From contig CAZQJC010000176.1 of assembly GCA_964593795.1 (NCBI GenBank), forward strand, positions 47,810 through 111,809: a DNA stretch of 64,000 bases. The letters are read 5' to 3'. Positions 17,222-25,887 of the stretch are shown piece by piece (position 1 is the stretch's first letter; each line of letters begins with the position of its first letter). The notes under the pieces were generated by a model. It searched no databases, was not told the DNA's origin, and worked only from the letters and a program-made list of their open reading frames with translations. The translations under genes were made by a program, and so were the position numbers. The DNA is from JAHFDS01 sp964593795 (GTDB lineage: Bacteria > Myxococcota_A > Polyangia > JAHFDS01).

Positions 17222-17591
17222 CGCGCTCTACGCCCCGACCTCGACCCATGCGTCCCGAAAGGAGTGCAAGAAGGGTTCGAAGCTGAGCGGGCAGGCGCGC
17301 GCCAGGCCTGGCGCGGGGCGCTGCAGACCCGGGCGCGACTGCACGAAGCGCGGCCGCATCGGCGAGCGCCCACGCCTCCATCATCCGGCACGACGTGCCC
17401 ATCACGCGAGGAAGGACACGGCCTCACGGAGCAGGGGCCGCAAGTCTCGTTCATGTCCTCGAGCATCCGCACTGGGACTGTCCGTACGGCGGCGGGTTGG
17501 CCCGGGGGGTTGCGACTTGGCGACCTCACGCTGTCTGAGAGCGCCCGCCCGGGTCCCGGGCGCTACCTCGTCAGTTGGGGCCCCCTGCACC
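17222..17591. other. Intergenic stretch, at most one tiny reading frame
   Basis: No confident gene. A 43-codon minus-strand frame (17228-17359, ending DAWVEVGA) has plausible codon use but no ribosome site and no relative I know; it may be a remnant. No terminator with a T-run was recognised. Confidence 0.35.
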
Positions 17592-17960
17592 TCATCCAGG
17601 CGCACCGCCCCCTGGACGCGCGCCGCCTGACCGCGTTGGAGAGGATGCCCGCAGCTTCTCCTGCAAGGCTGCCACGAGGGGTTCCGCTTCCACCGGCATC
17701 ACTGCATCCGCCGCAACAATCATGGCGAGCAATCCTGCGGGTTCCGGAGGGCCAGCCGGAACCAGCCGATACGAGCCGTTGCGCAACACCGGGCCCGACG
17801 CCACGTTCGGCTCGATCCACGCGATCCGATAGGGGACTGCCTCGTCGTCGAAGACTTGACGCAGACAGGAGTCCGCGTCCAAGCCCTCCACGGCCAGGAC
17901 GACCGCCTCCGTTCCTGGGTAGACGTGGATGCAGCCGTCGTCTTCGAGCGTCAGGATCAC
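17592..17960 (-). CDS. Candidate immunity protein for the RHS toxin
   Basis: A 122-residue protein starting at a GTG (17958-17960) with a strong GGAGGA seven bases upstream inside the end of the RHS gene. It begins one base after the RHS stop codon. It is small, acidic (TLEDDG, VEGLDADS, DDEAV) and cytosolic, with no signal peptide; its Pro/Gly/Arg-rich tail looks unstructured. In polymorphic toxin systems the gene directly following an RHS protein usually encodes the antidote to its C-terminal toxin, and the coupling here fits that rule exactly. I do not recognise the immunity family. Confidence 0.65.
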   Translation of the reverse strand: MILTLEDDGCIHVYPGTEAVVLAVEGLDADSCLRQVFDDEAVPYRIAWIEPNVASGPVLRNGSYRLVPAGPPEPAGLLAMIVAADAVMPVEAEPLVAALQEKLRASSPTRSGGARPGGGAPG

Positions 17961-17961
17961 T

Positions 17962-20900
17962 TCACCATCCTCCTTCCCACGGGCGATGATTCCGCATGCC
18001 CTGGCCGGGCAGGGATTGCCCGGCCCTGGCCGGATTGGGAATCGCCCGATGATAGTGAGGTCTCTCGCCGAATGGGTGTCCCGTTCGATTTCCCCACGGT
18101 GCCACTCGCCCCGGCTTGCCCGTTGGCCCCCTCCACCACGGGATGTGGAACTCGGCACCCACGCCCCAGCCCCAGGCACCAATGCCACCACCGACCAGAC
18201 CTCCCAAGGCACCGGCGGCCAGGTCGAGCCTCTCTTCCGATGACAGACAGCCACCATCCAGCGAGCGCCCAGTGGCGACCTGCAGCAACGTGGTGGCCAA
18301 CGAGTAGGCTCCGTACCCGATGATGCCCACTGCCAGCAGTCCACCACCAACGCCCCCTGTGGTGACCAGCCCCGCCAGCAGAACACTTCCGACGATCCCC
18401 TCGCCCACACCCCACGTGAAGTGCCCAAGCGCACTCTCCCAGGAGAGGCCCGTGGGATCCACCCAGTTCACCGGGTCGTTGCCGACGTAGGCGTAGAGGC
18501 TCGTCAGGCCGTTGGCGAAGCCGATCGGGTCCTTGGCGGTGAAGCGGCCGAGCGCGGGGTCGTAGTCGCGGGCGCCGAAGCGCACGAGGCCCGTGTCGGC
18601 GTCCCAGAGGCCCCCGGCGAAGCCGAAGGGCTGGAAGCCCGGCTGCGTGTCCCGCAGCACCCGGCCCCAGGAGTCGTAGTCCATGCGCTGCGCGACCTCG
18701 CCCGTGTCCGCGCGGACGACCAGGCGCGGAGAGCCCAGATGGTCCGTCAGGATGCGGTAGGTGACGCCGCCCCGGACCATGTAGTCGGGCACGTTCGGGC
18801 GGGTCGCGTAGACGAAGCGCGAGACGAGGCCGCCCGCCGCGTCCAGCTCGGCCGCCACCTGCAGTCTGCCCTGCCAGACGAAGCGGCGCTGCAGCACGCC
18901 GTTTTCGCGTCTGGCGACGCGGCGGCTCGCGTGGTCGAGCACGTACTCGACGACGCGGCCGTCCTCGAGGTCCACCCGCTCGAGCTGGCCGAGCTCGTCG
19001 TACTGGAAGTGGGTGCCTGCGGTCTGGCCGGGGCGCACCACGAGCTCGCCCGAGGCCGCGTGCGTGTACGTCCGCGAGCCCACCGAGACCAGCCGGTCCT
19101 GCGCGTCGTATGTCGCCGCCACGCCGTCGGCGAGGGTGCGGTTCCCGTTTGCGTCGTAGGCGTACGTGCCCAGCACCGAGCCGTCGCGGGTCACCTGCGT
19201 GAGCTGGCCCGCTGAATCATACGCATAGGCGAATGAATGCCGCTCGCCCGCCACTGCTTCCGTGCGCGCGACGATGCGTCCGCCCGCGTCGCGCGTGTAG
19301 GACTCCTCGTAGAGGCTCGCGCCGCCCGGGCCCTGCGCGGTCCGCGAAGCCACGTCGCCGTACGGGTCGTAGGTCAGGCGCTCGCCGAGCGCGCCGAGCA
19401 CGATCCCGGTCAGCTGCCCGCTCGCCGCATCCGGCGCCAGCCACAGAGAGCCGGCGCGCACGAGGATGCCGTCGTCGTCGTACGCGTACGCCACCGCGTC
19501 ACCATCGAGCGACACCGACGCGACGCGCAGATCCTCGTCGTAGCCGAGCGCGAGGTCCGCGTGGACCGGCCCCGACAGGCTCGCCGACAGGAGCAGCGGC
19601 CCATCGTACGTGTACGCCGCCGCGCTACCGCCCGGGCCCGACACGGACGAGATCCGCCCCGCCGTGTCGTAGCCAAAGCCGAAGCTGCCGCGGCTCACGG
19701 TCAGGCGATCGAGCCGGCCCGTCTGGGCGCCGTACGAAAGCGAGATCTCGCGGCCGTCGGGGCGCACGAGCCGCGTCTCCTCGCGATCGAGCGAGTAGGC
19801 CTGCGTGGTCGCCTGCGCGCCGCTGCCAGCGTCGGGCGGCGTGTACGACGTCCCGCGGTCGAGCGCGTCGTAGTCGAAGGCGTGCGCGGGGCGGCCCGGC
19901 GGCGTCAGCGACGTCAGGTTGCTCGCCGCGTCGTAGCCGAGGCCGAGCTCGGCGCCGTCGGGGAAGGTCTGCCGCACGAGGCGATCGAGCGCGTCATAGG
20001 CGTAGCGCTCGCGCCCGCCCGTCGGGTCGGTCAGCGTCTGCAGCCGGCCCCGCGTGTCGTACGAATAGGACACGCTGCGATCGCCCTGGGTGATCGTGAG
20101 TGGCCGACCCGACGCGTCGTACGTCACGTCGATGGGCGCGACGCCGGGCGCGGCCGCGTGCACGACGCGACCGCGTTCGTCGAGCGTGACGCTGCTCTGC
20201 CGACCCGCCGGCGACGTCACCGTATGGGTGCGCGTGACCGCCTCGTAGGTCGCCGTCCACGTGCGCGTACCCACGGCCACCGTCTGCGTCTCGCGCGACA
20301 GCGACAGCGGGTCGCTGGCGCGGACGAGCTGGATCGACCGCGAGAACGCGGCCGTCTGCGTGCGTCCACCGGGCGTCGTGACGGTCACCGCGACGGGGCT
20401 CGGCGACTGCGTCGAGAAGCGCGCGTCGCCCGTCACGGTCGCGCTGACGACCGTGCCGTCGGGCGTGCGCACCGTGGACTGCCCGTCGAGCGTCTCGACG
20501 GTCGACATCGCCAGGCCATCCGGGCCGGTGACGAGCCGGTTCGTCTCGCCAGACGCCGGTCGCGTCACCTGGTAGTGGCTCGTGCGGCCGAGCGCGGTCT
20601 GACGCGTGACCTCGGTGCCGTGCGTGACGCCGCCATAGACGAGCGTCTGGAAGCCGCCGGCGGGATCCTCGTCGCGAAGCAAGCGCCCCACGACGTCGTA
20701 GCGGAAGCGGTGCTCGCTGCCGGGGCGCGGCCCGCTCATCGATTGCAGCAGGCCCCCGTCGTCGCAGACGAGCGTGATCGTGCCGCCCGCCTCGTCGGAG
20801 AGGTTCGAGACGAAGCCGCTCGCATCGACGCCGATCCCCGTGCGCTGGCCCCTCGGCGCCACGATGGCGGTCGGGCGACCTGCGGCGTCGCGCTCGATGC

Positions 20901-23900
20901 GCGTCACGCCGCCGTCGACGTCGGTGATGCTCGAGAGGCGCGATGCGGAGTCGTACGCGAACGCGTACAGCGTCGCGCGCGTGCGTGTGTCGATCGTCGC
21001 GAGGTGGCGCCCGCCGGCGTCGAACCGGTAGAGCAGGCCGCCGTCCTCCGACGCGATCGTGATGTCGTCGACCGACGTGCCCGGAAGCGCGGGCGCGATC
21101 TTGCGCAGGCGCCAGCTCTCCCAGTCGGAGATGTAGAGGCTGCCGTCGGGCCCGAGCGAGAGCGCCCAGGGTCGCCGGAAGGTCGCCGCGGTCGGCTGGC
21201 CGCCGTCGCCCGAGTAGCCCGTCGCGCCCTGGCCGGCGATCGTGAGGATCGTGCCGTCGGGCGAGACGCTGCGGATGCGGCGGTTGCCCGTGTCGGCGAC
21301 GAGCACGCGGCCATCGCGCTCGACCGCCACCGCCTCGGGGCTCGAGAGCTGCGCGCCCGTGGCGGGGTTGCCGTCGCCGAGGAAGCCAGGACCGTTGCCG
21401 CCCGCGAGCGTGCGGATGATGCCGTCAGGCGTCACGCGGCGGACGGCGTGGTTGCCCGTGTCGGCGATGTAGACGCTGCCGTCGGGCCCGACCGCCAGGC
21501 CGCCCGGCGAGCGCAGCCCGCTGTTCGCGGCCTGGCCGCCGTCGCCCGAATACGCCGTGACGCCGCCGGCGAACGTAGAGACGAGACCGTCGGTGTCGAC
21601 GCGCCGGATGCGCGACGCCACGGAGGCGGACTGCGCGATGTAGAGGTTGCCGGCCGAGTCGACCGCGAGGGCCTTCGGTGCGCCGATGCGTGCCGCGGTG
21701 GCCGGGCCGCTGTCGCCCCCCGTGCCCGAGACACCCGTGCCGGCGACGGTCGTGATGATGCCCGTCACCGGGTCGATGCGCCGCACGCGATGGCCGTACT
21801 CCTCGGCCACGTAGACGGCGCCGTCCGGGCCGAGGGCGAGGCCGCCCGGGCCGTTGAGCTGCGCCGCCGTCGCCGGCCCGCCGTCGCCCGCGGAGCCCGC
21901 GCCGTTGCCGCCGGCGAACACGCTCGCGCCGCGGTTCTTCTGCAGCCGCAGGACGGAGTTGCCGTAGCGGTGCACCACGTACACCGTGCCGTCGGCCGCG
22001 ACCGCGGACGCGCCCGGCGACAGCAGCGCCGAGTTGCCGCTGCCGAGCGCCGTCGTGACGACGCGCCGCACGCTGCCCGCCGAGCGCCGGCTGCCGTCGC
22101 CGCGGAAGAGCGTCTGGCCGAACGGATCGTAGTGGTGGTGCGGGCTCACCGTCAGGCCGCCGAGGCCCTGGTCGCGCGCGTCCCAGCCGCCGATGCCGCC
22201 GTGCCACTCGGTCCACAGCGAGATGAGGTCCCGCGTCTCGTTGGTCGTGATGGCGGGGCCGCTCCTGCCGAAGCGGGCCGTGCGCGTGTAGTAGGCCGCG
22301 TAGACGTTCGCGAGGCGCACGGTGACCGGCTGGATCCCCTCGAGCGTGCGACCGAAGGCGTCCTTGCCGTCCCAGTCGAAGACGACCTCGCGCTCCTGCT
22401 GCTCCGGGTGAAACGGGTCGCGGCGGAACTCGTAGCGGGTCTTGCGACCGGCCACCTCGATCTCGATGGTGTTCCCGCAGGGGTTCGGGTCGTCGGCCGT
22501 TCGCTTGAACGACGCGACGTGGGCGCACGCCGACAGCGGCCCGACCGGCACGCGAATGCGGTAGCCGGTCTTGCGGCCGGGGACGCGCTCGCTCTGGTAG
22601 GCGAGCTCGAACGGCGTCCCCGCGACGCCGAAGCGCTCGCCGAGCGTCTGGTCCTCGCAGCCGATGATCGAGCCCTGGGCGGTGCTCTGGCAGTCGCTGC
22701 CGTCGTTGCCGAGGTCGAGCTTGCTGAACTTCGCCCAGGGCGGCGCCTCGAAGCCCATGTTGAGGTCCCAGATCGAGAAGTGCGGCAGCGCGACGCGCCA
22801 GAGCGTCTGGCCGGGGGCATAGAGCGCCGCGAGCTGCCGGCGCTCGAGCTCGGTCATGCCGGTGGGCACGTCGGCCGCGCCGTCGCCGTCCGAGTCGACG
22901 GTCGCGACGTCGCCCTCCACGCCGAGGATGCGCAGCACGATGCCGCTGTCGCTCGCGACCCACTGACCCTGATCGTCGTCGTAGTAGCCCGCGGGCACGG
23001 GCGTCCCGACCGGCAGGGCGAGGAAGTTCTCCAGGTAGTACGGGACCGGCTGGCTCAGGATCACGTCGGTGCCCGCGCGCCGCACGCCGCCCCCGAGCAC
23101 CTCGTCGGCGCTGATGTCGACCGCATACGTGTACGCGCTCGCCGGCGGAAGCGACGCCGGCATCGCCGCCGGGCCCTCCGCGCCCACGGTGAACTCCGAG
23201 AACCGCAGCGTGAGCTGCCCGAGGTCCTGCAAGCTGCCGTCGGGACGGCGCATCTGCGCACGCGTGCCCGGCGGGACCATCAGCGTGGCCTGCCGCGTGC
23301 CGTGTACGTCGGTCACCGCAGTGCCACGCGCGACCTCCATCGCGACCGCGTTCGGCGTGACCGTCGTCGTCGCGGCGTCGTAGTCGATGAGCACGACGTC
23401 GTCGACCACGCGCGTCTGCTCCCAGCCCACCGCGACGCGGCGCTGCGCCGGCGGGTGACCCGCCGCGCGGATGCGCAGGACGATGGGCTCACCGCCGTTG
23501 ACGACGAGGTCGTACTGGCCGTCGGCGCGCGACTGCGTGCTGCCGTACTCTGGGTGCGCCAGCACGTCGATCGTCGCCATCGGGATCGGCACGCCGCCGC
23601 GTCCGGCCACGCGCCCGCGCACGAGCGCCGCGCGCTGCTTGTCGATGGTGCCCGGGGCCACGCCGGTCTGGATGGGCGTCGCGCCCGCGTAGAGGAACTC
23701 CGTCGCGGCGAACACGCTCGTCGCCACGCCGGGCACGATCGGCGGCGCCAGCGTCGCCGGGTCCGGCGGCGGCCCACAGCCCGCCATGAGGTCGTGGTGG
23801 ATGCCGCGCACCGGATCGCACCGATCCTCGGTGCACGCGTTGCCGTCGTCGAGCGAAGGCGGCGGCCCCGCCACGCACCGGCCAGCGCCGTCGCAGGTCT

Positions 23901-25176
23901 CCGCGCCGTCGCACGCATTCGCGTCCGCGCATGAGAGGCCCGCAGCGAGCGGCACGTGCGCCACGCCCGTGGTCGGATCACACACGTCGGCCGTGCAGGG
24001 ATTGCCGTCGTCGAGCGCGAGCGGGGTGCCGCCGGCGCATTGCCCGGCGCCGTTACAGCTCTCCGCGCCGTTGCAGACGTTGCCGTCGGAGCATGCGACG
24101 CCGGCCGCCGCGGGCGTGTGCACCGTGCCCGTCGCGGGATCGCACGAGTCGGTCGTGCAGGGATTGCCGTCGTCGAGCGCGGGCGGGGCTCCCGCAATGC
24201 ACTGTCCGTCCGCATTGCAGGCCTCGCTGCCATTGCACGCATTGCCGTCCGAGCACTCCGTGCCGGCCGCCAGCGGCGCGTGCACCGGGCCGGTCGCGGG
24301 ATCGCAAGAGTCGGTCGTGCAGGCGTTTCCGTCGTCGAGCGCAGGGGCCGTACCCGCGCGGCAGGTGCCGACCGCGTCGCAGGTCTCCGCGCCATTGCAC
24401 GCGTTGCCGTCCGAGCACGCGGTGCCGGCAGCCACGGGCGTGTGCGAAATCCCGGTGTTCGGATCGCACGCATCGAGCGTGCACGGGTTCCCGTCGTCGA
24501 CCCGCGCGGTCGCGCACGACGTGGCCTCGATCTCGAGCACGAGCCGTGGCGGGTGGTCGCTCTCACGCGAGCCCATCCAGAGATCGCCCGTCAGGCTCTC
24601 GTTGGTCTTGCGCAGCAGCCAGCCGCGATTCGGTGTCCCCGCGAGGAACGCGCGCACGTCCGCCGTCACGTCGAGCGAGGCGACCTCGGGCGCGATGCCC
24701 GTGGGCACGACGATGGCGGTCGCCGGCGTCGCGTACGGGGGGCTCGACGCCATGCTCCACGGCGCCTGGCAAGTGCCACCGACATAGCGGGCGCAGGTCC
24801 ACGTCGCCGTGGTCTCGCCCCAGTCCATCGTCATGCGGTACGCGGCGAGGTTCCGCCCTGGCATGCCCCAGCTCGACGAGTCGTGGATCTGCACCTCGAG
24901 CCGCGCGGCCACCAGGCGCTTGCCGTCGAGCGACGTCCGCAGCGCGGCGTCGTCGACGCGCACGAGCGCCCGGCTGTTGCGCGCGCCGCCGTAGCCGACC
25001 TTGATCTCCTCGGTCGTGCCGTGGTTCGTGTTGGCCGGGCTCGGCTGGATCGTCGTGTCGGCCACGACAGGCACCTGCAGCGTCGCCGACAGGGCGAGCG
25101 CGGTGGGCGACGTGGCGCGGGGGCCGTCGCACGCGGCGGCCAGGAGAAAAAGGGGGAGAAGACGGATCGGACGCAT
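17962..25176 (-). CDS. Giant RHS-repeat lipoprotein with toxin-like C-terminal tail
   Basis: A 2404-residue exported protein. Residues 1-16 are a lipoprotein signal with lipobox AAAC. Then come a DNRLRE-like beta domain (about 30-200), five cysteine-rich repeats of the type GxxCSDGNACNGAETC (220-465), a carboxypeptidase-regulatory-like region, an NHL-type beta-propeller (about 1030-1370, repeats with ADTGNHAVRRV) and a long RHS/YD shell ending in the hallmark PIGFANGLTSLYAYVGNDP and DPTG near 2238. The last 165 residues differ: Gly-rich hydrophobic stretches, then PHYHR, GQGM and NHRPWE, typical of variable toxin tips. RHS shells encapsulate and deliver such tips to competitors. The next gene is the likely antidote. 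Confidence 0.9.
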   Translation of the reverse strand: MRPIRLLPLFLLAAACDGPRATSPTALALSATLQVPVVADTTIQPSPANTNHGTTEEIKVGYGGARNSRALVRVDDAALRTSLDGKRLVAARLEVQIHDSSSWGMPGRNLAAYRMTMDWGETTATWTCARYVGGTCQAPWSMASSPPYATPATAIVVPTGIAPEVASLDVTADVRAFLAGTPNRGWLLRKTNESLTGDLWMGSRESDHPPRLVLEIEATSCATARVDDGNPCTLDACDPNTGISHTPVAAGTACSDGNACNGAETCDAVGTCRAGTAPALDDGNACTTDSCDPATGPVHAPLAAGTECSDGNACNGSEACNADGQCIAGAPPALDDGNPCTTDSCDPATGTVHTPAAAGVACSDGNVCNGAESCNGAGQCAGGTPLALDDGNPCTADVCDPTTGVAHVPLAAGLSCADANACDGAETCDGAGRCVAGPPPSLDDGNACTEDRCDPVRGIHHDLMAGCGPPPDPATLAPPIVPGVATSVFAATEFLYAGATPIQTGVAPGTIDKQRAALVRGRVAGRGGVPIPMATIDVLAHPEYGSTQSRADGQYDLVVNGGEPIVLRIRAAGHPPAQRRVAVGWEQTRVVDDVVLIDYDAATTTVTPNAVAMEVARGTAVTDVHGTRQATLMVPPGTRAQMRRPDGSLQDLGQLTLRFSEFTVGAEGPAAMPASLPPASAYTYAVDISADEVLGGGVRRAGTDVILSQPVPYYLENFLALPVGTPVPAGYYDDDQGQWVASDSGIVLRILGVEGDVATVDSDGDGAADVPTGMTELERRQLAALYAPGQTLWRVALPHFSIWDLNMGFEAPPWAKFSKLDLGNDGSDCQSTAQGSIIGCEDQTLGERFGVAGTPFELAYQSERVPGRKTGYRIRVPVGPLSACAHVASFKRTADDPNPCGNTIEIEVAGRKTRYEFRRDPFHPEQQEREVVFDWDGKDAFGRTLEGIQPVTVRLANVYAAYYTRTARFGRSGPAITTNETRDLISLWTEWHGGIGGWDARDQGLGGLTVSPHHHYDPFGQTLFRGDGSRRSAGSVRRVVTTALGSGNSALLSPGASAVAADGTVYVVHRYGNSVLRLQKNRGASVFAGGNGAGSAGDGGPATAAQLNGPGGLALGPDGAVYVAEEYGHRVRRIDPVTGIITTVAGTGVSGTGGDSGPATAARIGAPKALAVDSAGNLYIAQSASVASRIRRVDTDGLVSTFAGGVTAYSGDGGQAANSGLRSPGGLAVGPDGSVYIADTGNHAVRRVTPDGIIRTLAGGNGPGFLGDGNPATGAQLSSPEAVAVERDGRVLVADTGNRRIRSVSPDGTILTIAGQGATGYSGDGGQPTAATFRRPWALSLGPDGSLYISDWESWRLRKIAPALPGTSVDDITIASEDGGLLYRFDAGGRHLATIDTRTRATLYAFAYDSASRLSSITDVDGGVTRIERDAAGRPTAIVAPRGQRTGIGVDASGFVSNLSDEAGGTITLVCDDGGLLQSMSGPRPGSEHRFRYDVVGRLLRDEDPAGGFQTLVYGGVTHGTEVTRQTALGRTSHYQVTRPASGETNRLVTGPDGLAMSTVETLDGQSTVRTPDGTVVSATVTGDARFSTQSPSPVAVTVTTPGGRTQTAAFSRSIQLVRASDPLSLSRETQTVAVGTRTWTATYEAVTRTHTVTSPAGRQSSVTLDERGRVVHAAAPGVAPIDVTYDASGRPLTITQGDRSVSYSYDTRGRLQTLTDPTGGRERYAYDALDRLVRQTFPDGAELGLGYDAASNLTSLTPPGRPAHAFDYDALDRGTSYTPPDAGSGAQATTQAYSLDREETRLVRPDGREISLSYGAQTGRLDRLTVSRGSFGFGYDTAGRISSVSGPGGSAAAYTYDGPLLLSASLSGPVHADLALGYDEDLRVASVSLDGDAVAYAYDDDGILVRAGSLWLAPDAASGQLTGIVLGALGERLTYDPYGDVASRTAQGPGGASLYEESYTRDAGGRIVARTEAVAGERHSFAYAYDSAGQLTQVTRDGSVLGTYAYDANGNRTLADGVAATYDAQDRLVSVGSRTYTHAASGELVVRPGQTAGTHFQYDELGQLERVDLEDGRVVEYVLDHASRRVARRENGVLQRRFVWQGRLQVAAELDAAGGLVSRFVYATRPNVPDYMVRGGVTYRILTDHLGSPRLVVRADTGEVAQRMDYDSWGRVLRDTQPGFQPFGFAGGLWDADTGLVRFGARDYDPALGRFTAKDPIGFANGLTSLYAYVGNDPVNWVDPTGLSWESALGHFTWGVGEGIVGSVLLAGLVTTGGVGGGLLAVGIIGYGAYSLATTLLQVATGRSLDGGCLSSEERLDLAAGALGGLVGGGIGAWGWGVGAEFHIPWWRGPTGKPGRVAPWGNRTGHPFGERPHYHRAIPNPARAGQSLPGQGMRNHRPWEGGW

Positions 25177-25355
25177 CGGGGCGGCCCAGAGGCAAGGCCC
25201 GTGCCCCGGTCGTCAGCGCGCGCGCCGGATCAGGCGTTCCGGTCGCTTGTGCGCGAACCACGAAACAGCTGCAAGTAAGCTCACCACGAACTCCCTGTAG
25301 AACTCTGCTTGGCAGTGGCCACTCGAGCTTCGCGCGTCAGGTGCGTGGCGTTCGG

Positions 25356-25371
25356 TGTTTCACCTGGAACA
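25356..25371. promoter_or_regulatory. parS-like near-palindrome
   Basis: TGTTTCACCTGGAACA differs by one central base from TGTTTCACGTGGAACA, a form of the chromosomal parS site bound by ParB. The palindrome centre is what is damaged, so real ParB binding is doubtful. No parA or parB gene is nearby. Confidence 0.25.
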
Positions 25372-25569
25372 GTCCGAGTGGTCCGACCTTCTCTTTCGCG
25401 ATCCCGTGACCTTCCCAGGACGCCCGCCCGACAGACCCGGACGACTGGCGTTCGATTTCAGCGCGGACTGGTCCGTTTCCCGCGCGAGTGGCCTGCTGCT
25501 CACGGGTACTTCCCGTAGTCGAGAGCGCGATGCGGTCGCGCACCATGGTCACGCGCTCGTGGTCGAGGC

Positions 25570-25713
25570 CTACCTCCGAACCATCTCGCTGGCGAGATCG
25601 CCGACCCCGGCGCGCTCACCCGAGGTTGCGGCTTCGCAGATCGCAGCCGCCAGCCGATACCACGGCCGCCGCCAGCCCGACTTGTCGTGCGACCCCGCGA
25701 GGTCGTCGAGCAT
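25570..25713 (-). CDS. Possible 47-residue protein
   Basis: A short frame from an ATG at 25711-25713 (MLDDLAGSHDKSG) to a TAG, with third positions as G/C-biased as real genes in the window and a helical, charged product. There is no recognised family, and the ribosome site is weak. It lies in the 711-bp gap between the RHS and vWA genes, which otherwise holds only remnants. Confidence 0.3.
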   Translation of the reverse strand: MLDDLAGSHDKSGWRRPWYRLAAAICEAATSGERAGVGDLASEMVRR

Positions 25714-25767
25714 GCACCGCTGTGCCCACAGGCGATCGCACCGGCCTCGTCGACGGCCGTGACCTTG

Positions 25768-25884
25768 TTAGGTCAGCCCTCCACTGTCGTCGTCGTGCGC
25801 GTGGCGGTGGTAGGTCGGCTCCCGGTAGACGATGCGGACGCGATATCGCCTCGGACGTCCGCACCCACCTGCCCTGCCTCTCAC
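25768..25884 (-). pseudogene. Truncated paralogue of the small protein at 56733-56978
   Basis: After a possible GTG at 25882-25884 the frame reads RPRRYRVRIVYREPTYH and stops at a TAA after 38 codons. The intact 81-residue protein encoded at 56733-56978 begins with almost the same words, SPRRYDVRILYREPTYH, and the DNA is also similar. So this is a 5' fragment of a second copy, cut after about 30 matching codons. It begins right after the stop of the vWA gene. Confidence 0.55.
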
Positions 25885-25887
25885 TGC

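Noticed and set aside
19237..23934. A 1565-codon open frame on the plus strand
   Set aside because: It lies fully antisense to the RHS gene, is extremely rich in Arg/Ala/Val/His and has no domain. It is the expected mirror of a G/C-rich codon pattern.
23790..24520. Five near-identical DNA repeats that look like an array
   Set aside because: They are in frame and encode the cysteine-rich repeats of the RHS lipoprotein; spacing and content are not those of a CRISPR array.
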